In this document: positions 18,507 through 26,460 of the stretch, one piece after another
Layout of the letters: the number at the start of each line of letters is the position of its first letter
Numbering within the stretch: the stretch's first letter is position 1
NCBI GenBank assembly: GCA_964618075.1
Contig: CAZTZO010000006.1
Span: 1 to 64,000 of the forward strand
Length of the DNA stretch: 64,000 nt
Direction of reading: 5' to 3'
From: CAYTMY01 sp964618075
Lineage (GTDB): Bacteria > Bacillota > Clostridia > Eubacteriales > Anaerofustaceae
The notes under the pieces: model-generated
Database searches by the model: none
What the model saw: only the letters and a program-made list of their open reading frames with translations
Told to the model about the DNA's origin: nothing
Translations under genes and position numbers: made by a program

Positions 18507-18630
18507 TTTGTATGTGATGGTATGCCTTGTTTTAATAAGTTGCGTTTTTCTTCACGCCACAGCTAAAATAAGCATATACTCACAAAAAAAACGTCTTGTA
18601 TCATTTTTATGAACGAGAACGGAGGATAAA

Positions 18631-19275
18631 ATGAATAACAAAAAAATCTTGTTTTTGGTGCAGTTCGCACTTCTTCTCGCCATTGAAGCAATCGTATGCT
18701 TCACTCCGCTTGGCTCTTTACCTGCCTTTGGGCCGATTGTGGCCACTCTGATGATGGTTCCGGTAATTCTTACATCAATACTTCTAGGCACAGGCGCAGG
18801 CACGGCTATGGGCTTTTTTGCGGGATTGTTCAGCTTCATTATATGGACATTTATGCCGCCGGCACAAAGCGTAATGCTCGCTTTTGTGTTCACTCCCTTT
18901 TACACGCTCGGACAGTTTTCGGGAAATGTACTTAGCCTTGTAATATGCTTTGTGCCCAGAATACTATCAGGCACAGTGACGGGGCTTTTATACAACCGCT
19001 TCAAAAAAATATTTGCTAATAAGCCTAACGATATAATAACCTTTGGCGTAAGCGGCTTTATAGGAAGCCTTGTAAATACCTTCGGCGTTCTTGCAGGGAT
19101 ATATTTCTTCTTCGGAAGAACATATGCCTCGGTTATCGGAGTAGGCTTTGAAGCTCTTATCGGACTGATCGGACTGACAATACTCACCAGCGGCATACCC
19201 GAAGCCATTATATGCGCGGTCGTTGGCTACGGAGTAGGCAAGCCGCTTAAAAAATATATTCTTAAAAAATATTAG
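18631..19275 (+). CDS. panT: ECF transporter substrate-binding (S) component, probably pantothenate
   Basis: Small integral membrane protein (214 aa, six hydrophobic helices) of the energy-coupling-factor S-component type, which binds a vitamin and joins a shared EcfAAT module encoded elsewhere. The first helix carries the hydrophobic AIEAIVCFTPLGSLPAFGP, a typical S-component start. Substrate assignment rests on context: pantothenate kinase begins 10 bp downstream. CGGAGG lies 6 bp before the ATG. The call of S component is firm; pantothenate specificity is inference. Confidence 0.8.
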   Translation: MNNKKILFLVQFALLLAIEAIVCFTPLGSLPAFGPIVATLMMVPVILTSILLGTGAGTAMGFFAGLFSFIIWTFMPPAQSVMLAFVFTPFYTLGQFSGNVLSLVICFVPRILSGTVTGLLYNRFKKIFANKPNDIITFGVSGFIGSLVNTFGVLAGIYFFFGRTYASVIGVGFEALIGLIGLTILTSGIPEAIICAVVGYGVGKPLKKYILKKY

Positions 19276-19284
19276 GAGAATGCT

Positions 19285-20058
19285 ATGCTTATAGTCGTTG
19301 ACGCGGGCAATACCACAACCGAGCTTGGCTTATACAAAGAGGACAAGCTTATCGCCCGCTACCGTTTTATGACAAAACAGGAGCGCACCTCTGATGAAAC
19401 GGCTGTCCTGTTGAAAAATTTTCTGGAAATGGAAAACCTTTCGTTTAAGGACATCAGGCACTGTATCATATCGAGCGTCGTTCCCGATATAAATTACACA
19501 CTGACAAGCACGTTCGTCAGGTTTATGAAAGTCACTCCTATCATGGTAGGCCCCGGAATAAAGACAGGCATAAGGATACAGACCGAGAACCCGAAAGAAG
19601 TCGGAGCAGACAGGATAGCCGACGCATTGTCCGCCTATACTCAATACGGCGGCCCCGTTATAATAGTCAATTTCGGTACTGCCACGCGCTACGACTATGT
19701 GACTGAAAACGGCGTATTCTGCGCTGCGGTAACCTCTCCGGGCATAAGAATATCCGCTGACGCACTTTGGTCAAAGGCTGCCCAGCTGCCTAAGATAGAG
19801 ATAGAAAAGCCGTCAAGTATACTTGCCACAAACACAATAACAAGTATGCAGGCCGGACTTGTATACGGTTATATTGGTCAAACAGAATATATAATCCGCA
19901 AGATGAAAGAGGAAACGGGACAAAAGGATATTAAAACAGTCGCTTGCGGAGGCTACGCTAACGTAATACTGCCTCATACAGACAGTATAGATATACACGA
20001 CCCTCTTTTAACGATAAAGGGACTGAAACTACTTTATGACAAAAACAAAGCAAACTGA
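19285..20058 (+). CDS. coaX: Type III pantothenate kinase family protein; catalytic Asp replaced by Asn
   Basis: CoaX phosphorylates pantothenate, the first step of CoA synthesis. The ASKHA fold motifs are visible: DAGNTTTELGLY at the start, VGADRIADA, FGTATRYDY and SPGIRISADAL, and the length (257 aa) fits. Two active-site differences stand out. The phosphate-2 motif normally reads DFGTAT; here it is NFGTAT with Asn129 (AAT codon) in place of the catalytic aspartate. The GGAIxPG segment reads CAAVTSPG. Activity is therefore uncertain, although the neighbour panT argues for a pantothenate role. AGGAG precedes the ATG. The dus gene overlaps its 3' end by 23 bp. Confidence 0.85.
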   Translation: MLIVVDAGNTTTELGLYKEDKLIARYRFMTKQERTSDETAVLLKNFLEMENLSFKDIRHCIISSVVPDINYTLTSTFVRFMKVTPIMVGPGIKTGIRIQTENPKEVGADRIADALSAYTQYGGPVIIVNFGTATRYDYVTENGVFCAAVTSPGIRISADALWSKAAQLPKIEIEKPSSILATNTITSMQAGLVYGYIGQTEYIIRKMKEETGQKDIKTVACGGYANVILPHTDSIDIHDPLLTIKGLKLLYDKNKAN

Positions 20059-21019
20059 TTATTTTACATCGCACTTAGCGACAAATGACCTGCTCCTTGC
20101 GCCCTTAGCAGGCGTAACCGATAGAGCCTTCAGAGAAATATGTTTATCTCAAGGCGCCGATATGATGTATACGGAGATGGTAAGCGCTAAGGGTATGGTT
20201 TACAGCGACAAAGCCACAAAAGAGCTGTTGGAATTAAGTCCAAACGAAAAAAATACAGGCGTGCAGATATTCGGTTGTGAAGAATACTTCCTTTCAGAGG
20301 CGGTAAAGCGATATCTCAACGATACGGATTTTTCGTTTATTGATATAAACATGGGGTGTCCCGTCAAAAAGATAACCTCAAACGGCGAAGGCAGCGCACT
20401 TTTGTCAGACACGAAAAAGCTTTACAGCGTAGCTAGAAGTGTTGTTGAGTCCAGCGATAAGCCGGTGAGTGCGAAAATACGTTTGGGGATAAACTCAGAA
20501 AAGCTCAATTATATTGACAACAGCAAGGCGCTTCAGGACGCAGGAGTACAGATGATAGCGCTTCATGCACGCACAAAGGATCAAATGTATTCGGGAAAAG
20601 CAGATTGGGAAGCAATAGCTCGCTTAAAACAGAGCGTTTCTGTTCCTGTTGTCGGAAACGGGGATGTGTTCTGCGCTGAAGATTATAAAAATATGAAAAG
20701 CCTGACCGGTTGCGACGGAGTTATGATAGCAAGAGGAGCTCTCGGTAATCCGTTTATATTTTCTCAGATAAACGCACTGAATCGAAATGAGCAATATGAA
20801 TACCCGAGTCTGTCTCGAAAGCTCAGCCTTGCTCTTGTGCATTTTGAAACAATTCTTAAGTATAAAAGTGAACGTATAGCCTGTCTTGAATTCAGAAAGC
20901 ATTTGTGCTGGTATACAAAGGGCACTGTGGGCGGCGCTATTGTAAGGCGCGATGTAAATAAACTTGGCAGTGTGCCTCTTATAAAGGAATACATCCTTGA
21001 GCTTATTAATAACTGCTAA
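20036..21019 (+). CDS. dusB: tRNA-dihydrouridine synthase (Dus family)
   Basis: FMN- and NADPH-dependent reduction of uridine to dihydrouridine in tRNA D-loops. TIM-barrel motifs are clear: LLAPLAGVTDRAFR, INMGCPVKKI with the catalytic Cys, NGEGSALL, HARTKDQMYSGKADW and VVGNGDV followed by GVMIARGALGNPFIF. At 327 residues it has the length of DusB-type enzymes. Translation starts inside coaX (23-bp overlap), so the two are coupled. It ends at a terminator shared with convergent prfA. The assignment to DusB rather than another Dus subgroup is by habit in Firmicutes. Confidence 0.9.
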   Translation: MTKTKQTDYFTSHLATNDLLLAPLAGVTDRAFREICLSQGADMMYTEMVSAKGMVYSDKATKELLELSPNEKNTGVQIFGCEEYFLSEAVKRYLNDTDFSFIDINMGCPVKKITSNGEGSALLSDTKKLYSVARSVVESSDKPVSAKIRLGINSEKLNYIDNSKALQDAGVQMIALHARTKDQMYSGKADWEAIARLKQSVSVPVVGNGDVFCAEDYKNMKSLTGCDGVMIARGALGNPFIFSQINALNRNEQYEYPSLSRKLSLALVHFETILKYKSERIACLEFRKHLCWYTKGTVGGAIVRRDVNKLGSVPLIKEYILELINNC

Positions 21020-21022
21020 AAA

Positions 21023-21061
21023 AACAAAGACCTTTAGGTTTTCATACTAAAGGTCTTTGTT
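21023..21061. terminator. Bidirectional terminator between dus and prfA
   Basis: A 14-bp perfect stem (AACAAAGACCTTTA / TAAAGGTCTTTGTT) between the two convergent stop codons; the A-rich 5' flank acts as T tract on the minus strand. Confidence 0.85.
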
Positions 21062-21065
21062 CATA

Positions 21066-22127
21066 TTATGCTTTCATCTTTTCCGCTCTGTCGTTCGTGA
21101 TAAGAGCATCTATAAGCTCATTTAAGTCGCCGTCAAGCACCTCGTTGAGCCTGTACAAGGTAAGATTTATCCTATGGTCGGTCACCCTTCCCTGAGGGAA
21201 ATTGTATGTCCTTATGCGTTCGCTTCTGTCTCCCGAACCGACCTGAGATTTTCTGTTTTCGGCTATGCTGTCCTGCTGTTTTTTCGTTTCTGCTTCCAAA
21301 AGGCGAGATTTGAGTATCTTTAGCGCCTTATCCTTGTTTTTAAGCTGTGATTTTTCGTCCTGACACGTTACGACAAGTCCTGAAGGAAGATGCGTTATCC
21401 TGACTGCCGAATCCGTTGTATTAACGCACTGACCGCCGTTTCCCGTTGCTCTGTAAACGTCGATTCGTAAATCGTTTGGGTCTATCTGTACCTCTATATC
21501 CTCTGCTTCGGGCAGCACTGCAACGGTAGCCGCTGAGGTATGTATTCTTCCTCCGGACTCCGTTTCGGGCACTCTTTGTACTCGGTGCGTGCCGCTCTCA
21601 TATTTAAGCTTTGAATAAGCACCCTTGCCGCTGAGCAGAACAACGACCTCCTTGTAGCCTCCGATACCGATTTCGGCGCTACTTAATATCTCCGTTTTGT
21701 AGCGGCTGCGTTCGGCATATCTCATGTACATACGAAGAAGATCTCCTGCAAATAAAGCCGCTTCATCTCCGCCTACTCCTGCACGTATTTCCAAAAGCAC
21801 ATTTTTATCATCGTTCGGGTCTTTTGGCAAAAGCAGAACCTTTAACTCCTCCTCCACCAATGTGATTTGTTTATGAAGAGAAGATATATCCTCGTTGAGC
21901 ATCCCTCTGAAGTCCTCGTCCGGATTATCCTCAAGCATAGCCTTGTTGTCGTTTAGCTGATTGTTTAAACCGACATATTCGTCATACTTTATAACGATTG
22001 GCTCTAATGCCGAATGCTCCTTCGTAAGCTTTTTATATTCCTGTTGATCCGATATGATTTCGGGACGTATTATATCAGATTCAAGCTGAAGGTATTTATC
22101 TTTTATACCAGCAAGTTTTTCTAACAT
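21066..22127 (-). CDS. prfA: Peptide chain release factor 1
   Basis: Terminates translation at UAA and UAG. Domain 2 has the codon-recognition segment RVPETESGGRIHTSA (PxT type, here PET) and domain 3 the GGQ motif in GNGGQCVNTTDSAVRI. The residue after GGQ is Cys where His is usual in RF1 proteins, a mild departure. The length of 353 is normal. It is followed on the minus strand only by the shared terminator; the ZIP transporter gene upstream ends 62 bp before its start. No prmC is seen in the window. Confidence 0.95.
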   Translation of the reverse strand: MLEKLAGIKDKYLQLESDIIRPEIISDQQEYKKLTKEHSALEPIVIKYDEYVGLNNQLNDNKAMLEDNPDEDFRGMLNEDISSLHKQITLVEEELKVLLLPKDPNDDKNVLLEIRAGVGGDEAALFAGDLLRMYMRYAERSRYKTEILSSAEIGIGGYKEVVVLLSGKGAYSKLKYESGTHRVQRVPETESGGRIHTSAATVAVLPEAEDIEVQIDPNDLRIDVYRATGNGGQCVNTTDSAVRITHLPSGLVVTCQDEKSQLKNKDKALKILKSRLLEAETKKQQDSIAENRKSQVGSGDRSERIRTYNFPQGRVTDHRINLTLYRLNEVLDGDLNELIDALITNDRAEKMKA

Positions 22128-22189
22128 TAACTTACCTCCGAAGTTGTATTATAGCGTAAAGCGGAGGCAATTTCAATCGTTTTGTGAGC

Positions 22190-22954
22190 TTAAGTAAATA
22201 CGTCCAGTACAAGCATAAAGCAAATCCCGAATATTGCGCAGCTTGCCGCCAGCTCGCGGGCTATCCACTTGTATGCTTGACTAAGCATCTCGCACAGTGC
22301 AGTATATATCATAACCCCTGCGTTAAAAGCAAAAACCGCACCCATTATCTTTTCACTCATGAACGGTTGCAACACAAGAAAAGTGCATAATGCTCCAAGA
22401 GGCTGAGCGCTTGCAGAAAAAAGAGTAAACCTAAATGCTTTTTTCTTGTTATTAGTTGACGCATACACAGGCAAAGCAATCGTCATACCCTCAGGAATGT
22501 TATGAAACGCTAAAGCTATTAAAACGCTCAGCCCTTTTTCAAATCCGCTATATCCTGCCATAAATCCGACCATGCCTTCTGAAAAATTATGTATAGCCAT
22601 AGCCAGCATAGATACTAAACCTACTCTGTAAAGGTTATTTTTTTCGCTTCGCACTTCATTTCTTGCGAATATGACCTTTTGTGTTATTGAAATTAATGCT
22701 ACGCCTATAAACACAAAAATAACCGATATTAATATTGCTTTCAATGAAGAAAACTCAAAGCAAAGATATTCGAATGCAGAAGGCAATAAATCCGTAAATG
22801 AGACACATAACATAACACCGGCAGCGAAGCTTAAACAAAGGGCCATAAAAGCATCATCATTTTTCCTCGGTAAATATATCACGAAATATCCGATCATAGT
22901 GGTTGCACCACTTAGCATACTCAATACAAGAGCTGTAAATACATTAGGCTCCAT
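22190..22954 (-). CDS. ZIP family divalent metal transporter (ZupT-like)
   Basis: Imports zinc or other divalent metals. Eight hydrophobic helices and the two metal-binding helix motifs HNFSEGM and HNIPEGM are present, with ASAQPLGA after helix V. The second motif contains the pair of histidine and glutamate residues typical of ZupT. The histidine-rich loop seen in many ZIPs is absent. The start is the ATG at 22954, which has TGGAGG 5 bp upstream; an ATG 18 bp earlier overlaps that ribosome site. The metal specificity cannot be read. Confidence 0.88.
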   Translation of the reverse strand: MEPNVFTALVLSMLSGATTMIGYFVIYLPRKNDDAFMALCLSFAAGVMLCVSFTDLLPSAFEYLCFEFSSLKAILISVIFVFIGVALISITQKVIFARNEVRSEKNNLYRVGLVSMLAMAIHNFSEGMVGFMAGYSGFEKGLSVLIALAFHNIPEGMTIALPVYASTNNKKKAFRFTLFSASAQPLGALCTFLVLQPFMSEKIMGAVFAFNAGVMIYTALCEMLSQAYKWIARELAASCAIFGICFMLVLDVFT

Positions 22955-23031
22955 ATATGCCTCCATTAACAAAACTGCTATCTAATAGGTATTTATACAC
23001 TTTGACAAATATGCGTTATTCAGTAAATTAA

Positions 23032-23062
23032 AAAAGGATATCAACGTATGATATCCTTTTGT
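23032..23062 (-). terminator. Terminator of the glycerol-type flavoprotein operon
   Basis: Stem AAAAGGATATC / GATATCCTTTT with 7-base loop; on the minus strand it is followed by T6, placing it 20 bp after the last gene of the leftward operon. Confidence 0.85.
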
Positions 23063-23082
23063 TTTCCGTACTATCTTTTATG

Positions 23083-24825
23083 CTACTTTATATCCTCGCG
23101 CAGGAAATGCTTTTCTTCAACAGGCGTGTCAAGCCCGAGAGTACCGCCGGGGTTCATGATGTTATAGGGATCGAAGTAATTTTTAAGAGCGCGTATAACA
23201 CCGTATTCGTTTCGTCCCAGAGAGCCCTCCAGCCACGGGCCGAACATTTTACCTATACCGTGGTGATGACTCATCGCAGCACCCGACTTTTGAATAGCGT
23301 CTAAAATGCCGCTGTGATAGGCTTTAAATTCCTCGGGATCGCTCATCTTTACGATAAATATAAAGTAAAGATTTGCCCCCTGCGGGTACACATGCGACAT
23401 ATGCGTCATGCATATTGTGTTCGGTCTGCTCTTGCAATACGCTCTGACATCGGCGTGTACCTGAGACATATTGCTCCAGTTGACACTGCACTCCATAGTG
23501 TCCGTGACTATGGCAAAATCCTGCATGGTATCGCGCATATACGGGTCGTTGAATCTGCCCTTTTCCCATGCCTTAGTCACCTCACCGGTCAAGCTCATCG
23601 CACCGTATCTTTTGGCTATACGAGAAGCGTTTGAAGCACAATTTGTGCTAAAGCCCTTCTCTCCGTTTGTAAATCCGAGAAACAAACACATTTCTCCGTC
23701 AATAAAATTTCGCGCTTTGAAAAGCTTGCTTAAGGGGCTGTCGGATACGCCGTAAAGCTTCATCATTATCTGAGTTTCCTCAGGATCCGACAGTCTGAAT
23801 ACCGAAGGATAACCTGCCTCTGACTGCATTATCTCTCTTGCCGCATTCTGAGCCGTTTCCCAATCGTGAAACATAAATGAAAAACGTTTGATCGTTTCCG
23901 GCATATATCTGAACACCTTAAGCGTAACGTGGGTAAGGATTCCGAAGGTACCCTCAGAGCCCATCATTATCTGTCCGAGGTCTGGCCCCGTTGCCTTGCG
24001 CGGATATCTGTCGGTTTTTATCTGTCCTATAGGCGTTACATATTCCTGGCTTAGCACAATATCGGATATACAGCCGTAGTAGGTGGAATTCTGTCCTGCG
24101 CCTCTCGTTACAGTCCAGCCGCCTACAGAGGAATACTCGAAGCTTTGCGGGAAATGCCCGCATGTATAAGCTCTCTTTGCATTAAAGTTCTTTACGGCAT
24201 TATTTAAGGTCTCTTCGAGTTTTGGCCCACTCATGCCCGCCTGTACGGTTATAGTCTGATCTGTTTCATTAAAGTCAATGACCTTGTTGAATCTCAGACG
24301 CATATCGAGCGAAATACTGCCTTTTTTTATACATTCCACTCCTCTTGTGACAGAGGAACCGCCGCCGTAAACATAGACAGGTATTTTTTTCTCTACGCAG
24401 TACGCAACGATTTTTTCTATTTGCTCCTTACTATCCGGATATAATACGAGATCGGGAACGTTTTGTATTACCTTGTTCCTGATTCTCATTATGTCGTACA
24501 TCGTCTTGCCGTATGCCACGCTAAGCCTTGAGTAATCATCGTATTTCACGAATTCCTCGCCGACGATATCTTTAAAAGCCTTTATGTCGTCTTCTGTCAA
24601 GCTAAGAGGAATATCAAATTTCACTTTATCAAAGCCGAGATCTTCTTTATAATCCTTAAAATAATCGTCGTCTAAACCAAATGTTTCCTTTAGCATTTTG
24701 TAAAGATTCTCTCTGGGGGCCTTGATTTCCAAAGGATCTCCCCATTTAAATACCGACCTGTAAGATTCCTTGGGGAATTCTCCCTCTACCCAATTAGGTT
24801 CAAAGTCCTTATACGGATGTGCCAT
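23083..24825 (-). CDS. FAD-binding oxidase, alkyl-DHAP synthase-like
   Basis: A 580-residue flavoprotein of the vanillyl-alcohol-oxidase family, closest by motif to alkylglycerone-phosphate synthase (AGPS). FAD motifs: VYGGGSSVTRG near 155, then GHFPQSFEYSSVGGWTVTRG and GSEGTFGILTHVTLKVF. The AGPS catalytic set appears retained: a Tyr in LYFIF and three consecutive His in MSHHHGIGK near the C-terminus. AGPS makes ether lipid precursors from acyl-DHAP, and the neighbours are glycerol-3-phosphate dehydrogenase-like genes that could supply DHAP. Glycolate or lactate oxidation is the alternative. GGAGG lies 7 bp before the ATG. Last gene of a six-gene leftward operon. Confidence 0.75.
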   Translation of the reverse strand: MAHPYKDFEPNWVEGEFPKESYRSVFKWGDPLEIKAPRENLYKMLKETFGLDDDYFKDYKEDLGFDKVKFDIPLSLTEDDIKAFKDIVGEEFVKYDDYSRLSVAYGKTMYDIMRIRNKVIQNVPDLVLYPDSKEQIEKIVAYCVEKKIPVYVYGGGSSVTRGVECIKKGSISLDMRLRFNKVIDFNETDQTITVQAGMSGPKLEETLNNAVKNFNAKRAYTCGHFPQSFEYSSVGGWTVTRGAGQNSTYYGCISDIVLSQEYVTPIGQIKTDRYPRKATGPDLGQIMMGSEGTFGILTHVTLKVFRYMPETIKRFSFMFHDWETAQNAAREIMQSEAGYPSVFRLSDPEETQIMMKLYGVSDSPLSKLFKARNFIDGEMCLFLGFTNGEKGFSTNCASNASRIAKRYGAMSLTGEVTKAWEKGRFNDPYMRDTMQDFAIVTDTMECSVNWSNMSQVHADVRAYCKSRPNTICMTHMSHVYPQGANLYFIFIVKMSDPEEFKAYHSGILDAIQKSGAAMSHHHGIGKMFGPWLEGSLGRNEYGVIRALKNYFDPYNIMNPGGTLGLDTPVEEKHFLREDIK

Positions 24826-24838
24826 TTAAAACCTCCTT

Positions 24839-25201
24839 TTAATTGATTTCCGCCAATAAAGAGGACGTCGCTATTAAATTTACGTTTGTCCCCATAAAGT
24901 CCTTTATCACAACATCTCCCACTCTGTACGGCTTGTCAATAACCGTTATCGCAAGCTTCTTCATTGCCTCTGATATCATACCCTTTGGTATTTCTCCGTC
25001 CGTTCGTACAGGAAGCACGCCCCTTAAGGGCTCTTTTGTTTTTAATGTGCTTGTCAATGAACGCGTCGGATTTGTCACCTCGACAATCGCAAATTTTTCA
25101 CCGCGCTTACACGTATTGCCGCTGACTGTTATTTGCGAGTTCTCCTCGCTTACCCGAAGAGTACAGCCGTTCGGACACACTATACAAACAAATTCCTTCA
25201 T
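24839..25201 (-). CDS. DUF1667 iron-sulfur-type protein
   Basis: Small protein of the DUF1667 family, regularly encoded beside GlpA-like and FAD-dependent oxidoreductases. The N-terminal CIVCPNGCTLRV and a later GNTCKRGEKFA give four cysteines that could hold a metal or cluster. The rest (EVTNPTRSLTSTLK, LPVRTDGEIPKG) is the family's conserved core. It may serve as an electron-transfer or assembly partner; this is inference from gene association. Its ATG shares the A of the upstream TAA stop (TAATG), so translation is coupled. Confidence 0.85.
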   Translation of the reverse strand: MKEFVCIVCPNGCTLRVSEENSQITVSGNTCKRGEKFAIVEVTNPTRSLTSTLKTKEPLRGVLPVRTDGEIPKGMISEAMKKLAITVIDKPYRVGDVVIKDFMGTNVNLIATSSLLAEIN

Positions 25202-26460
25202 TATTCGTTATCCTCCAATGAAAAAACTATATCGCTGTTTTCATTTATCTCATACTCATTAAATGCTACTTCAATTCTTTGCATTTCTGGCGGACGCAAA
25301 ACAGAATACTTCTTTTTTAAGATCACTTCGCCGTTTAGCTTTATCTTTAAAAGCATATCCTTCATATCCTTCGTAACTCTGAAAAATACGGGAACACTTC
25401 CGTTTAAGTTGTCCGTTTGAAGCCTCTGAGGTACGGTATACGCTAAATTGCCCTCTGTTCTGATATTTGCGTATTGCCTTTCACAGGGATTAAACAGCGC
25501 GGCCGCCTTACCTGCAAGCTCGCCGCTTTCGGATACATAATCCACCAGATCGTTAACATGCAATTCATTTCCGCATATGAAAACGCCCTGCTTGTCGCTC
25601 ATAAAGTTTTGATCCGTTACGGGCCCTTTTGTCCTGTTATCGATAGTAAGACCAAGAGATGAAGCCAGCTCGTTTTCCGGTATTAAGCCAACTGACAATA
25701 TAAGAGCGTCACATTCGATTATTTCCTGTGTTGCTTCAACAGGCTGCATATTTTCGTCAACATCGCTTATCTCTACCGCACACAGTCTGTCGGTGCCGAA
25801 AACTCTTGTGACCGTTTTTGACGTATAAAGCGGTATATTAAAATCGTTTAAGCACTGAGCTATATTTCGCATAAGACCACTCGGAGTTTTCTTCGCTTCA
25901 TATACGCCTAAAACCTGTGCGCCCTCAAGAGTAAGCCTTCTTGCCATGATAAGCCCAATATCTCCCGAACCGAGTATAACGCATTTCTTGGTGGGAAGCT
26001 TACCCAATATGTTCGTATAATACTGCGCGCTGCCGGCGGTAAACACGCCTGAGGGACGCGTACCGTGGATCATTACCTGCTTTGCCGTTCTCTCGCGACA
26101 CCCGCAAGCTAAAACAAGAGCTTTGCTGGATAAATATTCCACGCCGTCCTTTGATGTAAGAGTAAGAATATATGTGTCGTTTTCAAAGACGATATTCGTA
26201 CAAAAAGTCTGTGTTTTTATTTTAATATTCTTCTTTTCGGCTTCGTCAATGAAAATCTGAGCATATTCGCATCCGGCAAGCTTTTTTGAAAAACGAATCA
26301 GCCCGAAGCCGTCGTGAATACACTGCTTTAATATGCCTCCCACACGAGCTTCTCTTTCGACTATTACAACACTGGCTTTGTTGTCGTGAGCCGATATTGC
26401 GGCAGCAAGACCCGCAGGGCCAGCACCTATAACAATTACATCATATTTTTCCGCTCTCAT
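25201..26460 (-). CDS. NAD(P)/FAD-dependent oxidoreductase (GlpB-like partner)
   Basis: A 419-residue pyridine nucleotide-disulfide-type flavoprotein. N-terminal FAD dinucleotide motif VIGAGPAGLAAAISAHD, an NAD-binding second Rossmann motif ILGSGDIGLIMARRL near 170, and LSVGLIPENELA before the C-terminal FAD contact GVFICGNELHVNDLVDYV. In related three-gene sets it passes electrons from the GlpA-like subunit to an acceptor. It overlaps the GlpA-like gene by 4 bp (ATGA) and the DUF1667 gene by 1 bp. Confidence 0.88.
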   Translation of the reverse strand: MRAEKYDVIVIGAGPAGLAAAISAHDNKASVVIVEREARVGGILKQCIHDGFGLIRFSKKLAGCEYAQIFIDEAEKKNIKIKTQTFCTNIVFENDTYILTLTSKDGVEYLSSKALVLACGCRERTAKQVMIHGTRPSGVFTAGSAQYYTNILGKLPTKKCVILGSGDIGLIMARRLTLEGAQVLGVYEAKKTPSGLMRNIAQCLNDFNIPLYTSKTVTRVFGTDRLCAVEISDVDENMQPVEATQEIIECDALILSVGLIPENELASSLGLTIDNRTKGPVTDQNFMSDKQGVFICGNELHVNDLVDYVSESGELAGKAAALFNPCERQYANIRTEGNLAYTVPQRLQTDNLNGSVPVFFRVTKDMKDMLLKIKLNGEVILKKKYSVLRPPEMQRIEVAFNEYEINENSDIVFSLEDNE

